NCBI RefSeq assembly: GCF_003385185.1
Contig: NZ_PQHZ01000024.1
Span: forward strand, 1-64,000
DNA length: 64,000 nucleotides
Reading direction: 5' to 3'
Source: Amycolatopsis palatopharyngis
Lineage (GTDB): Bacteria; Actinomycetota; Actinomycetes; Mycobacteriales; Pseudonocardiaceae
Made by a program: the position numbers and the translations under genes. Position 1 is the first letter of the stretch. Each line of letters starts with the position of its first letter. The notes under the pieces were generated by a model. That model saw only the letters and a program-made list of their open reading frames with translations, was not told where the DNA came from and did not search any database. Positions 28,302 to 36,632 of the stretch are shown here, one piece after another.

Positions 28302-30041
28302 CTACTTGGCGCCGCGAGTCCAGTTGACCGCTGCTCCGAACGGACCAGCCAGCGGTGGTCCAGGTGCGACACCGATGACACCGTCTCCCACAGCCAGCGT
28401 GTCGGCCAGTTGGAAGAGTGGGATGACAACGTTCTGCCGCCAAAGTTCCGGTTCCAGCTCGGCGAGTGCCTCGGCGGGCTCGGTCGCACCGGTGAGCGCG
28501 GCCTCGATCGAGGGTTGCAGGCTTTCGACGCAGAACGCGGCCGGGTTCGCCGGCATGTCCGGGGCGTTCTCCGTCTGCTCTTCCCGGTCAAGCCCGCAAC
28601 CGAACAGCGACGCCAGCGTGGAAGCGGGGTCACCACCGGTCGGTTGCGGCACCACGGCGATATCCACCCCGACATTGCCAGTGTTGGTCGCATTGCCCTG
28701 ACCGGACTCCACGGGCATCGCGAGTTGGCTCGCGAACAGTTCCCGCGCGGGTGGGGTCACCAGCCGCACCTCCACCCCGGCTGCGACCAGCTGGCGCTGC
28801 AGTTCCTGGGCGATGGTGGTGTAGGGCCGCTCTTCCCGCGGCGCTGCCAGCACGACGGACAGTGTCTCACCGTCCCGGCTCCAGGTGCCGGCCTCGCGCT
28901 CGTAACCGGCCGCGGTGAGCAGTCGCTCCGCCTCGGTGGAGTTCGCCTCGGCGATGGGCGCTCCGTCGTCACCGGTCGGCAGTGTCGGGGTGTATGCGGG
29001 ATCCGACGGGGGCGTCACCTGAGCGTCCGCCCGCAGTGTGGCCGAGGGGCCACCGTCGATCCCTTCCTCGATCAGCTTTGTCCTGTCGATGAGGGCGGCG
29101 ATACCGGCCCTGACCTGGTCGTCGGTCAGGGCGCCGACCGGCCGAAGCAGCAACGAAGCCGTCCTGGGCCTGGCGATCCGATGCAGGTCGATCTCCTGCC
29201 CCAGTTCACCGAACAGGTTGAGGCCGGTGGCGTCGGTACGGGCTATCGCGAACTGGTCGTTGCCACTGCGCAGCGCCGCGGCCATCCCAGCCTGGTCCGC
29301 ACTGCGCAGCACCAGCCGATCGACCGCCGCGGGCTTCTCCCAGTACCGCTCGTTGCGTTCCAGGATGATCTCGCCGCGACCCTTGTCCAGCGTCTTGATC
29401 GAGAACGGGCCACCGTAGGCTGGGAAGCTTTCGGCGAGGGCGCCCCGCCAGCCGCCGGGGGCGTCCTTGAGCAGGTGTGCGGGCAGCAGGTTGTCGAACA
29501 GCGTGCGCCAGCCCGGGTACGCCTCGGCGAAGGTGACCTCGACCCGCTTGCCACCCTCCCTGGACTCGATGCCGGAGATCAGCCGGTAACCCGCGGGCTG
29601 CACCACACCTGGCTCGGTGCGCATCGCATCGGCGAGATAGATGAAGTCCTCGGCGGCGATCGGCGCCCCATCCGACCAGGAGGCATCGGGACGGATCTCG
29701 TACGCGACCGTGAACGGGGATCGGCTGGTGACCTCGGCCGAGACCATCAACGTCTCGTCCAGAGCGAGGCTGCCGTCGTCCTCCGGCCGGAACACCGAAG
29801 GGAGCAACAGCTGTGACAGCGCCGAGGTCACGGTGGAACCGTCCGCGATGTTGTGCGGGTTGTACCCACCGCTGATGTCGTTCACGCCGACGACGATCTG
29901 CGACGCGGTCTCCTCCGGTGCGGGAGACGATTCGGCGACGGGGGTGGTCACCACCGGCGGAGGCGGAGCGTTGGTGCAGCCGGTAAGTGCGGCCAGACCC
30001 AGGGCAAGGCCCAGTCCCGCACGTGACAATCTCGTCCGCAC
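28302..30041 (-). CDS. lpqW: LpqW-like lipoprotein (peptide-binding-protein fold)
   Basis: 579-residue lipoprotein with lipobox GLAALTGC-TN, then a Pro/Thr-rich spacer and a type 5 solute-binding fold (ASQIVVGVNDISGGYNPHNIADGST, VAYEIRPDASWSDGAPIAAEDFIYLADAM, GPFSIKTLDKGRGEIILERNERYWEKP). Lying next to typA makes it the positional equivalent of Rv1166 (LpqW). In mycobacteria that protein is not a transporter subunit but controls partitioning of phosphatidylinositol-mannoside and lipoarabinomannan synthesis. GTG at 30041 after AGGAGGGACG is preferred; the frame stays open 31 codons further. No permease belongs to it here. Confidence 0.88.
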   Translation of the reverse strand: MRTRLSRAGLGLALGLAALTGCTNAPPPPVVTTPVAESSPAPEETASQIVVGVNDISGGYNPHNIADGSTVTSALSQLLLPSVFRPEDDGSLALDETLMVSAEVTSRSPFTVAYEIRPDASWSDGAPIAAEDFIYLADAMRTEPGVVQPAGYRLISGIESREGGKRVEVTFAEAYPGWRTLFDNLLPAHLLKDAPGGWRGALAESFPAYGGPFSIKTLDKGRGEIILERNERYWEKPAAVDRLVLRSADQAGMAAALRSGNDQFAIARTDATGLNLFGELGQEIDLHRIARPRTASLLLRPVGALTDDQVRAGIAALIDRTKLIEEGIDGGPSATLRADAQVTPPSDPAYTPTLPTGDDGAPIAEANSTEAERLLTAAGYEREAGTWSRDGETLSVVLAAPREERPYTTIAQELQRQLVAAGVEVRLVTPPARELFASQLAMPVESGQGNATNTGNVGVDIAVVPQPTGGDPASTLASLFGCGLDREEQTENAPDMPANPAAFCVESLQPSIEAALTGATEPAEALAELEPELWRQNVVIPLFQLADTLAVGDGVIGVAPGPPLAGPFGAAVNWTRGAK

Positions 30042-30234
30042 CGAGTCGTCCCTCCTCGCCTCACTTGCCGGCGGGGACCCGTCCTGCTCCACGCGGATCT
30101 CCTGCCAGCGGTACCGAGAGTGCCAGACAGGCATACGCTCCGGCTTTCGGTACCGCTAACTGGCGGACGTTTCACACCCCGTCCAGGTTCCCTTCACCGT
30201 GAGTTCGCGCCTTGGGAGACCGCATCACAGCAGG

Positions 30235-32178
30235 TCAGGAAGCGTTGTCGCGGCTCTTCGCGCGCGAGCGCTCCTTGGCCCTGGTGTTGACGTCCAACGT
30301 CACCTTGCGCACCCGGACGACCTCGGGCGCCACCTCGACGCATTCGTCGACCGAGCAGAACTCCAGCGCCTCTTCCAGACCGAGCTTGCGCGGCCTGGCC
30401 AGCCGCTCCAGCTCGTCACCTGTGGAGGAACGCATGTTCGTGAGCTTCTTCTCCTTGGTGATGTTGATGTCGAGGTCCTCGGCGCGCGGGTTCTCCCCCA
30501 CGACCATGCCCTCGTACACCTCGGCACCAGGCTCGACGAAGAAGGTGCCGCGGTCGGCGAGCTGGATCATCGCGTAGGCGGTGATCGGGCCCGACCGGTC
30601 GGCGACCAGCGAGCCGCTGTGCCTGGTGCGAATCTCGCCCGCCCAGGGGAAGTAGCCCTCGAACACGTGGTTCGCGATTCCGGTGCCGCGGGTCTCGGTG
30701 AGGAAGTCCGTGCGGAATCCGATCAGTCCGCGTGCGGGCAGGACGTACTCCAGCTTGATCCGGCCGGTGCCGTGCCCGCCCATGTGCCCCATCTTGCCCT
30801 TGCGGGCGGCGAGGAGCTGGGTGATCGCGCCGAGGTACTCCTCGGGCGAGTCGATGTAGAGGCGCTCGTACGGCTCGTGCAGCTTGCCGTCGATGGTCTT
30901 GGTGACCACCTGCGGCTTGCCGACGGTGAGCTCGAAGCCCTCCCGGCGCATCTGCTCGACGAGGATGGCCAGCGCCAGCTCACCTCGGCCCTGCACCTCC
31001 CAGGTGTCCGGGCGCTCGGTGGGCAGCACGCGGATGCTGACGTTACCGATGAGCTCCTGGTCGAGACGGGCCTTGACCAGCCGGGCGGTGACCTTGTCGC
31101 CGCCACCGCGGCCCGCGAGGGGCGAGGTGTTGACGCCGATGGTCATCGAGATCGCCGGCTCGTCCACGGTGATCCGCGGCAACGCCTCGGGGTCCTCCGG
31201 GTCGGCCAGCGTGTCGCCGATGGTGATGTCGGGGATACCCGCGATCGCCACGAGGTCGCCAGCGGAGGCCTCCTGAGCGGGCACGCGAGTGAGGGCCTCG
31301 GTGACCAGCAGCTCGGAGATGCGGACGGACTGGATCGTGCCGTCCTCCCGCATCCAGGCCACGTTCTGCCCCTTGCGCAGTTTGCCGGAGTGGATGCGGA
31401 TGAGCGCGATGCGGCCGAGAAAGTTGGACGCGTCAAGGTTCGTCACCAGCGCGCGCAGCGGGCCTTCGGGATCGGCCACCGGCTCGGGGACGTGCTCGAG
31501 CAGGGTCTCGAACAGCGGGTCGAGGTTCTCGCTGTCGGGCTGGCCACCGTCGGCGGGCTGGGTCAGGCTCGCCCTGCCGTCGCGGGCCGCGGCGTAGACC
31601 ACCGGCAGCGTCAGCAGCGCGTCGAGCGCGTCGTCGTCGATGCCCTCGATGTCACCCGCCAGGTCCAGCAGCAGGTCGTGGGTTTCGTCGACCACCTCGG
31701 AGATACGAGCGTCGGGACGGTCGACCTTGTTCACCACGAGCATCACCGGGAGGCTCGCCTCCAGTGCCTTACGCAGCACGAACCGTGTCTGCGGCAGCGG
31801 GCCCTCGCTGGCGTCCACCAGCAGCACGACACCGTCGACCATGGCCAGACCGCGCTCCACCTCGCCACCGAAGTCAGCGTGGCCAGGAGTGTCGATCACG
31901 TTGATCGTGATCGGGCCGTCAGCGGTCTGCCTGCGGATGGCCGTGTTCTTCGCGAGAATCGTGATGCCCTTTTCCCGCTCCAGCTCACCGGAGTCCATCA
32001 CGCGGTCAACGAGTTCGGCCCGCTCCGCGAAGGCGCCGGACTGGCGGAGCATCGCGTCGACGAGCGTGGTCTTGCCGTGGTCGACGTGCGCCACGATCGC
32101 GACGTTGCGCAGATCGGGTCGGGTCCTGCCGGACGTCGACTCCTCGGCGCGTGCTGCGGTTACGCTGGCTGCGGGCAC
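30235..32178 (-). CDS. typA: Ribosome-associated GTPase TypA/BipA
   Basis: 647-residue translational GTPase related to EF-G/LepA that assists ribosome assembly and stress translation. It has the G motifs AHVDHGKTT, DTPGHADF and NKVDRPDA, the switch region DSGELEREKGITI, and the BipA C-terminal domain (GLIGFRTDFLTETRGTGI, NPRAEDLDINITKEKKLTNMRSS). GTG at 32178 with AGGAGCTCATTC is chosen, although the frame opens 16 codons earlier. Rv1165 in M. tuberculosis has the same neighbour lpqW. It is divergent from a small Cys/Lys-rich protein gene. Confidence 0.97.
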   Translation of the reverse strand: MPAASVTAARAEESTSGRTRPDLRNVAIVAHVDHGKTTLVDAMLRQSGAFAERAELVDRVMDSGELEREKGITILAKNTAIRRQTADGPITINVIDTPGHADFGGEVERGLAMVDGVVLLVDASEGPLPQTRFVLRKALEASLPVMLVVNKVDRPDARISEVVDETHDLLLDLAGDIEGIDDDALDALLTLPVVYAAARDGRASLTQPADGGQPDSENLDPLFETLLEHVPEPVADPEGPLRALVTNLDASNFLGRIALIRIHSGKLRKGQNVAWMREDGTIQSVRISELLVTEALTRVPAQEASAGDLVAIAGIPDITIGDTLADPEDPEALPRITVDEPAISMTIGVNTSPLAGRGGGDKVTARLVKARLDQELIGNVSIRVLPTERPDTWEVQGRGELALAILVEQMRREGFELTVGKPQVVTKTIDGKLHEPYERLYIDSPEEYLGAITQLLAARKGKMGHMGGHGTGRIKLEYVLPARGLIGFRTDFLTETRGTGIANHVFEGYFPWAGEIRTRHSGSLVADRSGPITAYAMIQLADRGTFFVEPGAEVYEGMVVGENPRAEDLDINITKEKKLTNMRSSTGDELERLARPRKLGLEEALEFCSVDECVEVAPEVVRVRKVTLDVNTRAKERSRAKSRDNAS

Positions 32179-32311
32179 GAATGAGCTCCTGAGACTGGGT
32201 ATCGGGTAGTCGATCGCGACAAGCACTTGAAGCCCGGTGACCGACTCTGGTCACACGCGATCTCGTACCAGGATACCTGGTGCCCGGCTGTGACGAGGCC
32301 CACGCCCAAAA

Positions 32312-32330
32312 GTCGGTTAGCCTCACCTAA
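32312..32330. promoter_or_regulatory. Iron-box-like operator (IdeR/DmdR type)
   Basis: GTCGGTTAGCCTCACCTAA matches the 19-bp actinobacterial iron-regulator consensus TTAGGTTAGCCTAACCTAA at 16 positions. It lies 51 bp before the start of the small Cys/Lys-rich gene and about 135 bp before typA on the other strand. Whether it is bound is untested. Confidence 0.6.
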
Positions 32331-32381
32331 CGTGGGAACCCGTCCCGGACAGCGGGGAGACGCCTAGATCAGGAGTGTGGC

Positions 32382-32534
32382 GTGGGTAAGAAGCACGACG
32401 GCGACGACCCACAGGCAGTGGTGCGCAAACTGGTCAAGTCCGGCAAGGTCAAGAAGAAGTGCTGCAAGTCGAAGCCGCGCTGCAAGAAATGTCCGGTGCT
32501 CGCCCTGAAGAAGGCGAAGGCCAAGGCGGCCTGA
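32382..32534 (+). CDS. Small Lys/Cys-rich protein
   Basis: 50-residue protein starting at GTG after AGGAGTGTGGC. It has an acidic N-terminus (MGKKHDGDDPQAVVRKLVKSGK) followed by the Cys cluster KKKCCKSKPRCKKCPV and a basic Lys/Ala tail. The four cysteines (C-C-x5-C-x2-C) could bind a metal or iron-sulfur cluster. The gene is too short to be found by length-filtered gene calling, but its SD and codon use are convincing. An iron-box-like site precedes it. I do not recognise a family; a role in iron handling or ribosome/nucleic-acid binding would be speculation. Confidence 0.8.
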   Translation: MGKKHDGDDPQAVVRKLVKSGKVKKKCCKSKPRCKKCPVLALKKAKAKAA

Positions 32535-32543
32535 TCTGCGCCG

Positions 32544-32843
32544 CTAGTGCGCGACCGCCTCGTTGAGGGCGTGCAGTTCGTGGGCCGTTCTGGTCGCCAC
32601 GAACTCGATCACCTCGTAGTGCACCAGGTGCCCCACCACGAACGGATCCGTGGCGAGGATGGCGTCCAGCTTGCCCCGTGACATCGGCTTGGCGATGATC
32701 ACCCCGCCGGTCCGCGGCTCGCGCCTGCCCGAGGCCAGGAAGTTGCCGCGCTCGTACTGTTTCGCCAGCCACTCCGCGTGATCTGGCAGAACCAGGTCGA
32801 TCTCCTCGACGGGCGCGATATGAGTCAGCAGTACGACGAACAT
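32544..32843 (-). CDS. YciI-family protein
   Basis: 99-residue ferredoxin-fold-like protein of the YCII family (FVVLLTHIAPVEEIDLVLPDHAEWLAKQYERGNFLASGRREPRTGGVIIA...DPFVVGHLVHYEVIEF). It contains the conserved His and Asp pair typical of the family (H in LPDHAEWL, D in ATDPF). Biochemical roles in the family are mostly unknown. The ATG is preceded by TATGGTATAGGGC, a -10-like hexamer so close that a leaderless transcript is likely. It converges on the small Lys/Cys-rich gene with a 9-bp gap. Confidence 0.9.
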   Translation of the reverse strand: MFVVLLTHIAPVEEIDLVLPDHAEWLAKQYERGNFLASGRREPRTGGVIIAKPMSRGKLDAILATDPFVVGHLVHYEVIEFVATRTAHELHALNEAVAH

Positions 32844-32954
32844 GCCCTATACCATAAACCTTCTGCGCCTGGATTCGGGCCTCGAGAACAACACGATCGC
32901 TCATCAACGGCCAGCGATTCATCGCCGGGACCGCCCGCGGCTACACTCCGACCC

Positions 32955-33014
32955 GTGCACACCTGTCTCGCCCAGTGGTGGCCGCCAGCAGGCGGCAACC
33001 GAACTGTGCACTGA
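32955..33014 (+). CDS. trpS leader peptide (Trp-Trp)
   Basis: 19-residue leader MHTCLAQWWPPAGGNRTVH beginning with GTG, probably read from a leaderless transcript. Tandem Trp codons lie just before the first attenuator stem. Ribosome stalling there under low charged tRNA-Trp would favour the antiterminator and raise synthetase expression. An auxiliary trpS of Streptomyces coelicolor is known to be controlled by this type of ribosome-mediated attenuation. Confidence 0.8.
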   Translation: MHTCLAQWWPPAGGNRTVH

Positions 33015-33022
33015 CACAACAG

Positions 33023-33046
33023 ATGGCCGCCCAGGAGGGCGGCCGT
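33023..33046 (+). terminator. Attenuator terminator stem of trpS
   Basis: GGCCGCCC-AGGA-GGGCGGCC, perfect 8-bp GC stem with tetraloop followed by GTCTCGG. The U-tract is weak, as is common in high-GC actinobacteria. Confidence 0.75.
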
Positions 33047-33101
33047 CTCGGTAGCGAAACGAAGCCCTTTCCCGGGCGGCACGACCAGGGAAAGGCATTC
33101 G

Positions 33102-34154
33102 ATGACCAGGCTCTCCGGCATCACCCCGTCCGGCCGTGTTCAGCTCGGGAACTACCTCGGCGCGATCCGGCACTGGGCTGAGCGGTCGTCTGAGAACGGC
33201 GACCTGCGCGCCCACGGTGATCCGAGTTCTCGGACAAGCCCCGGCAACGGCGACGATCTGTACTTCGTCTCGGACCTGCACGCGATGACGACGCCACACA
33301 ACCCCGCTCGACTGCGCTCACTCACCGCGGAACAACTGGCGGTGCTGATCGCCGCCGGAATCCCGGTGGACTCGGTCTTCGTTCAGTCGGATCTGACCCG
33401 GGAACTGGGCGCGCTCGCCTGGATCCTGGAATGCACCTGCACGTACGGGGAAGCGGCCCGGATGATCCAGTTCAAGGAGAAGGCTCGGGCCAAATCGAGC
33501 AAAGGGCGGACGGGCGCACGGCTGAGCCTGCTCACATACCCGGTGCTGATGGCCGCCGACATCCTGCTGCAGGGCGCTTCGGAGGTACCGGTCGGCGAGG
33601 ACCAGCGCCAGCACGTCGAACTGGCCAGGGCACTGGCCAGGAGGTTCAACGCCACCTACGGGGAGGTCTTCACGGTCCCCCGCGCGGTTCTGCCGCCGGT
33701 CGCGGCGCGGGTACGGGACCTGAGCGACCCTTCGCGCAAGATGTCGAAATCCGCCCACGACTCGGCGGGCGTCGTCTTCGTGCTCGACGAACCCGATCTG
33801 GTCCGCCGCAAGATCCGCCGCGCGATCACCGACGGCGGCACCGCGACCGAGACGATCGGTGTCTCCAGCGATCCGGCTCACGCCGGGGTGACGAACCTGG
33901 TCGAGATCCTCGCCGCCTGCACTGCCACCGCGCCGGAAACCGCGGCGGACGGGATCGGCTCGTACCGGGAACTCAAGGAGACGGTGACCGAAGCCGTGCT
34001 CGAAACCCTGCGACCGGTGCGCGAGTCCGCGCTGGCCCTGCTCGCCGATCCCGCCGAACTCGGCAGGGTGCGCAAGGGCGGAGCGGTACGCGCTGCGGAA
34101 CGGGGCGAGCACCGGCTGAACGCCGCGCTACGACTGGCCGGCGCCGGCCAGTAG
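33102..34154 (+). CDS. trpS: Tryptophanyl-tRNA synthetase (attenuator-regulated, TrpRS1-like)
   Basis: 350-residue class I aminoacyl-tRNA synthetase that charges tRNA-Trp. Key motifs are TPSGRVQLGNYLGAI (HIGH region), ADILLQGASEVPVGEDQRQHVELARALARRFN and KMSKS. Compared with usual TrpRS it carries a polar insertion of about 20 residues after AIRHWAERSS (residues about 27-48). Its reading is closest to the auxiliary, indolmycin-resistant type of Streptomyces (LSLLTYPVLMAADIL..., QFKEKARAKSSKGRTGARL). ATG with AGGGAAAGG upstream. Attenuator control supports a second, inducible enzyme rather than the housekeeping copy, but that needs the rest of the genome. Confidence 0.93.
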   Translation: MTRLSGITPSGRVQLGNYLGAIRHWAERSSENGDLRAHGDPSSRTSPGNGDDLYFVSDLHAMTTPHNPARLRSLTAEQLAVLIAAGIPVDSVFVQSDLTRELGALAWILECTCTYGEAARMIQFKEKARAKSSKGRTGARLSLLTYPVLMAADILLQGASEVPVGEDQRQHVELARALARRFNATYGEVFTVPRAVLPPVAARVRDLSDPSRKMSKSAHDSAGVVFVLDEPDLVRRKIRRAITDGGTATETIGVSSDPAHAGVTNLVEILAACTATAPETAADGIGSYRELKETVTEAVLETLRPVRESALALLADPAELGRVRKGGAVRAAERGEHRLNAALRLAGAGQ

Positions 34155-34538
34155 CGCGCCAAGATCGGGAAGTAACACCCGGTCGGCCGGTAGCCACTCC
34201 ACGGTGTCCAGTTCGGCGGCGGTGAGCCAGCGCAGTGCCCGGTGCTCCACCGGATGCGGCTCACCGTCGCCGGCCATCTCGGCCGCGTAGATCCGCAGCA
34301 CGGAGCCCCCTGGCAGGTCGACCTCCGGCCCGACCCGGCTGCCCACCCGCACGGTCACGCCGAGTTCCTCCGCGCACTCCCTGCGCAGCGCGAGCGCATC
34401 GGACTCACCGGGTTCGACCCGCCCGCCTGGCAGTTCCCACAGACCCGCGGCCTCGGCCGGGTAGGAACGTTGCTGAGCGAGCACCGAACCGGAGCGCACG
34501 ATCGCGGCTCCGACGATCACACGAGTCGTCACGAGCAC
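34128..34538 (-). CDS. Nudix hydrolase (MutT-like)
   Basis: 136-residue pyrophosphohydrolase with a complete Nudix box GGRVEPGESDALALRRECAEELGV. The context WELPGG before it and the size of about 130 residues resemble MutT/CTP-pyrophosphohydrolase (NudG-like) enzymes that clean oxidised nucleotides (GSVLAQQRSYPAEAAGLWELPGG). GTG start. The 3' end overlaps the convergent trpS by 27 bp. Exact substrate cannot be read from sequence. Confidence 0.92.
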   Translation of the reverse strand: MLVTTRVIVGAAIVRSGSVLAQQRSYPAEAAGLWELPGGRVEPGESDALALRRECAEELGVTVRVGSRVGPEVDLPGGSVLRIYAAEMAGDGEPHPVEHRALRWLTAAELDTVEWLPADRVLLPDLGALLAGAGQS

Positions 34539-34590
34539 GGCACCCTACCTGGGCCCGGCGACCAGCACTTCGACGCCGAACACAGAATGC

Positions 34591-35928
34591 TCAGACCCGC
34601 ACGGCCGGCCAGATCACCTGGAACCGGGCGCCACCTTCCGGGGACTCACCGACCACCACCCTGCCGCCCCTTCGCCGTACCGCCTCCGCGACCATCGCCA
34701 GCCCCAACCCGGCACCACCGGACGAACGGGCTCGGTCGTCGCCGACCCGATAGAAGCGGTCGAAGACGCGGTCGCGATGCTCCGGCGGGATTCCGGGGCC
34801 GTCGTCGTCGACCACGACCCGAACCGTGGAGCGGGAGGCGAGCACCGAGAGCACGATCTGGCCCTCGGCGTAGCGGCAGGCGTTGCGCAGCAGGTTGTTC
34901 AGCACCAGCTCGACCTCCGCATGGGTGGCCCGAGCCCACGCGCGGGGCACCACACCGCTGACTCGTGCGTCCGGCGAGCCCTGCGGAAGCCTGGCCACGG
35001 CAGCATGCGCCTCGGAGATCAACTCCACCGGCTCGGCAGGCGGCAGCTCACCCGCATCGGCCCGAGCCAGTGCGAGCAGCCCGTCGAGCAGGGCGGACAG
35101 CCGTTCGGACTCCTCCAGGATGTCGGCCAGCGTCTCCTGCGCCAGTTCCGGATCCGGCGCCGCGACAGCCACCTCTGCCTGCACCCGGATCGACGCGACC
35201 GGCGAGCGCAGCTCGTGCGCCGCGTCCCCGGTGAACCGGCGCAGCCGCTCGCTCACCTCCTCGTGCCTGGCGAGCAAGCCGTTGAAATCCACCGCCAGTG
35301 CGCGCAACTCGTCGCGCGCCTCGGGCACCGGCAACCGCCCTCCCTGTGGCAGTCCGCGCACCGATCGCCGCATCCGGCCGACCGGCCGCAGCGCCGAGCC
35401 GACACCGAACCAGGTGGCCAGCCCCGCGGCCAGGGCACTGACCAACGCGACCAGCAACAGCCAGCGCGAGCCGTCGACGACAGCCGTGGTGAACCCCACC
35501 AGCGGCGTTCCGGCGATCACCAACCGCGGTGCGCCGTCCGGCGCGGGTACGACCTCGCCACGCCACCGCCAGCTGACACCCTCAGCGGATTCACTGTGCG
35601 CGGGAAGACCCGACTTCAGATTCCGGACAGCGTCCTCGCCGAGATCGGTGGGCGGCCCACCGTCCAGGGGCGTTCCGGCGGTGTCGACCACTCGCACCAG
35701 TGCCGAAGCGATCTCGGCAGGCTGCGCGCCCGCCGAGATCGCGGCCGTGGCGGGTGCCAGGGCGGCGTCGAGTTCCTCGTCCACCGAGTCGACGAGCAGG
35801 GGTCCGAGCAGTTTCCCGGCCAGCAGCGCGAGCCCGACCAGGAAACCAAGGGTGATCGTGGCCGCGATCAGGGTGATCCGGAACCGGAGGCTCCGGCCGC
35901 GCCACCACTGGCGTGGCGAGCGGGTCAC
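34591..35928 (-). CDS. Sensor histidine kinase
   Basis: 445-residue membrane kinase of a two-component system. TM1 (ITLIAATITLGFLVGLALLAG) and TM2 (LLLVALVSALAAGLATWFGVG) bracket a sensor domain of about 115 residues. HAMP, the H-box FTGDAAHELRSPVASIRVQAEV, the N-box NNLLRNACRYA, and the G boxes DDGPGIPPEHRDRVFDRF and GGAGLGLAMV follow. The GTG start overlaps the regulator stop (GTGA), so the two are co-translated. The signal is unknown. The divergent LolA-like/ABC operon is the likely target or partner. Confidence 0.93.
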   Translation of the reverse strand: MTRSPRQWWRGRSLRFRITLIAATITLGFLVGLALLAGKLLGPLLVDSVDEELDAALAPATAAISAGAQPAEIASALVRVVDTAGTPLDGGPPTDLGEDAVRNLKSGLPAHSESAEGVSWRWRGEVVPAPDGAPRLVIAGTPLVGFTTAVVDGSRWLLLVALVSALAAGLATWFGVGSALRPVGRMRRSVRGLPQGGRLPVPEARDELRALAVDFNGLLARHEEVSERLRRFTGDAAHELRSPVASIRVQAEVAVAAPDPELAQETLADILEESERLSALLDGLLALARADAGELPPAEPVELISEAHAAVARLPQGSPDARVSGVVPRAWARATHAEVELVLNNLLRNACRYAEGQIVLSVLASRSTVRVVVDDDGPGIPPEHRDRVFDRFYRVGDDRARSSGGAGLGLAMVAEAVRRRGGRVVVGESPEGGARFQVIWPAVRV

Positions 35929-36632
35929 CCTGCCCCGGTCCCGGTGGCCGCGGTGTTGTCGGAAGCGAGGTAACCGTGTCCCCGGACGGTGCGCAGCAGC
36001 GCACCCGCACCTGCCGCGTCGAGCTTGCGCCGGACGTAACCCACGTACACCTCGACGACGTTGCGGGTAGCGGCCTGTTCGTCGCCCCAGACCGCCCGCA
36101 GCAGCTCGTCCTTGGTCACCACGGTGCCGGCCCTGCCGACCAGCACCTCCAACAGCGCGAACTCGCGGGGGCTCAGCGCTATCCGCTCTTCGCGCCACCG
36201 GACGTCCCTGGTCGCCCTGTCCACGACGAGCCCACCGAGGCGTAGCGGCCCGCGGACGCCTTTCACCGCCGCCCTGCGCAGTACCGCGCGGACCTGCGCG
36301 ACCAGCACCACGAACGAGAACGGCTTCACCAGATATCCGTCGGCGCCGAGGTCGAGTCCGTCGGCCTGGTCCACCTCGCCGTCCTTGGCGGAGATCAGCA
36401 GCACCGGGGTGCTGATCCCGTCGGCGCGCAGGTGCTGCAGGACGCGGTACCCGGAGAGGCCGGGCAGCATGATGTCGAGCAGCAGCACGTCGAACGAGCC
36501 GGTGCGCGCCAGTCGCAGCGCCGTTGGTCCGTCCGCGGCGGTGACGACGTCCATGCCCTCCGAGCGCAGGCCGCGATCCAGCGCCTTACGCACTCCGGGC
36601 TCGTCGTCCACGACGAGTACTCGAGGTTTCAC
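35925..36632 (-). CDS. OmpR-family response regulator
   Basis: 235-residue regulator. The receiver domain has the acidic pair VVDDEP, phosphoacceptor LLLDIMLPGLSGY, and conserved Ser and Lys in LLISAKDGE and GYLVKPFSFVVL. The C-terminal winged helix reads LSPREFALLEVLVGRAGTVVTKDELLRAVWG...NVVEVYVGYVRRKLDAAG. GTG at 36632 is chosen at the first residue of the receiver (VKPRVLVVDDEP). It is the first gene of the operon with the kinase. A 22-bp palindrome of the repeat family sits in the divergent promoter region. Confidence 0.94.
   Translation of the reverse strand: MKPRVLVVDDEPGVRKALDRGLRSEGMDVVTAADGPTALRLARTGSFDVLLLDIMLPGLSGYRVLQHLRADGISTPVLLISAKDGEVDQADGLDLGADGYLVKPFSFVVLVAQVRAVLRRAAVKGVRGPLRLGGLVVDRATRDVRWREERIALSPREFALLEVLVGRAGTVVTKDELLRAVWGDEQAATRNVVEVYVGYVRRKLDAAGAGALLRTVRGHGYLASDNTAATGTGAG

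Larger units (their letters stand above)
32942..33101 (+). promoter_or_regulatory. trpS leader: Trp attenuator with SD hairpin
   Basis: A -10-like TACACT (32942-32947) is followed directly by a 19-codon leader ORF with two consecutive Trp codons (32976-32981). Hairpin 1 pairs GCCGCC (32981-32986) with GGCGGC (32991-32996). The terminator stem is GGCCGCCC/GGGCGGCC (33025-33044). GGCGGC can instead pair with GCCGCC at 33026-33031, the classic antiterminator when a ribosome stalls on Trp codons. Downstream, CCTTTCCC (33066-33073) can pair with GGGAAAGG (33088-33095), which contains the trpS SD. Confidence 0.85.

Noticed and set aside
30199-32184. Rightward 661-codon frame opposite typA
   Set aside because: Antisense shadow; typA has all GTPase motifs in the leftward frame.
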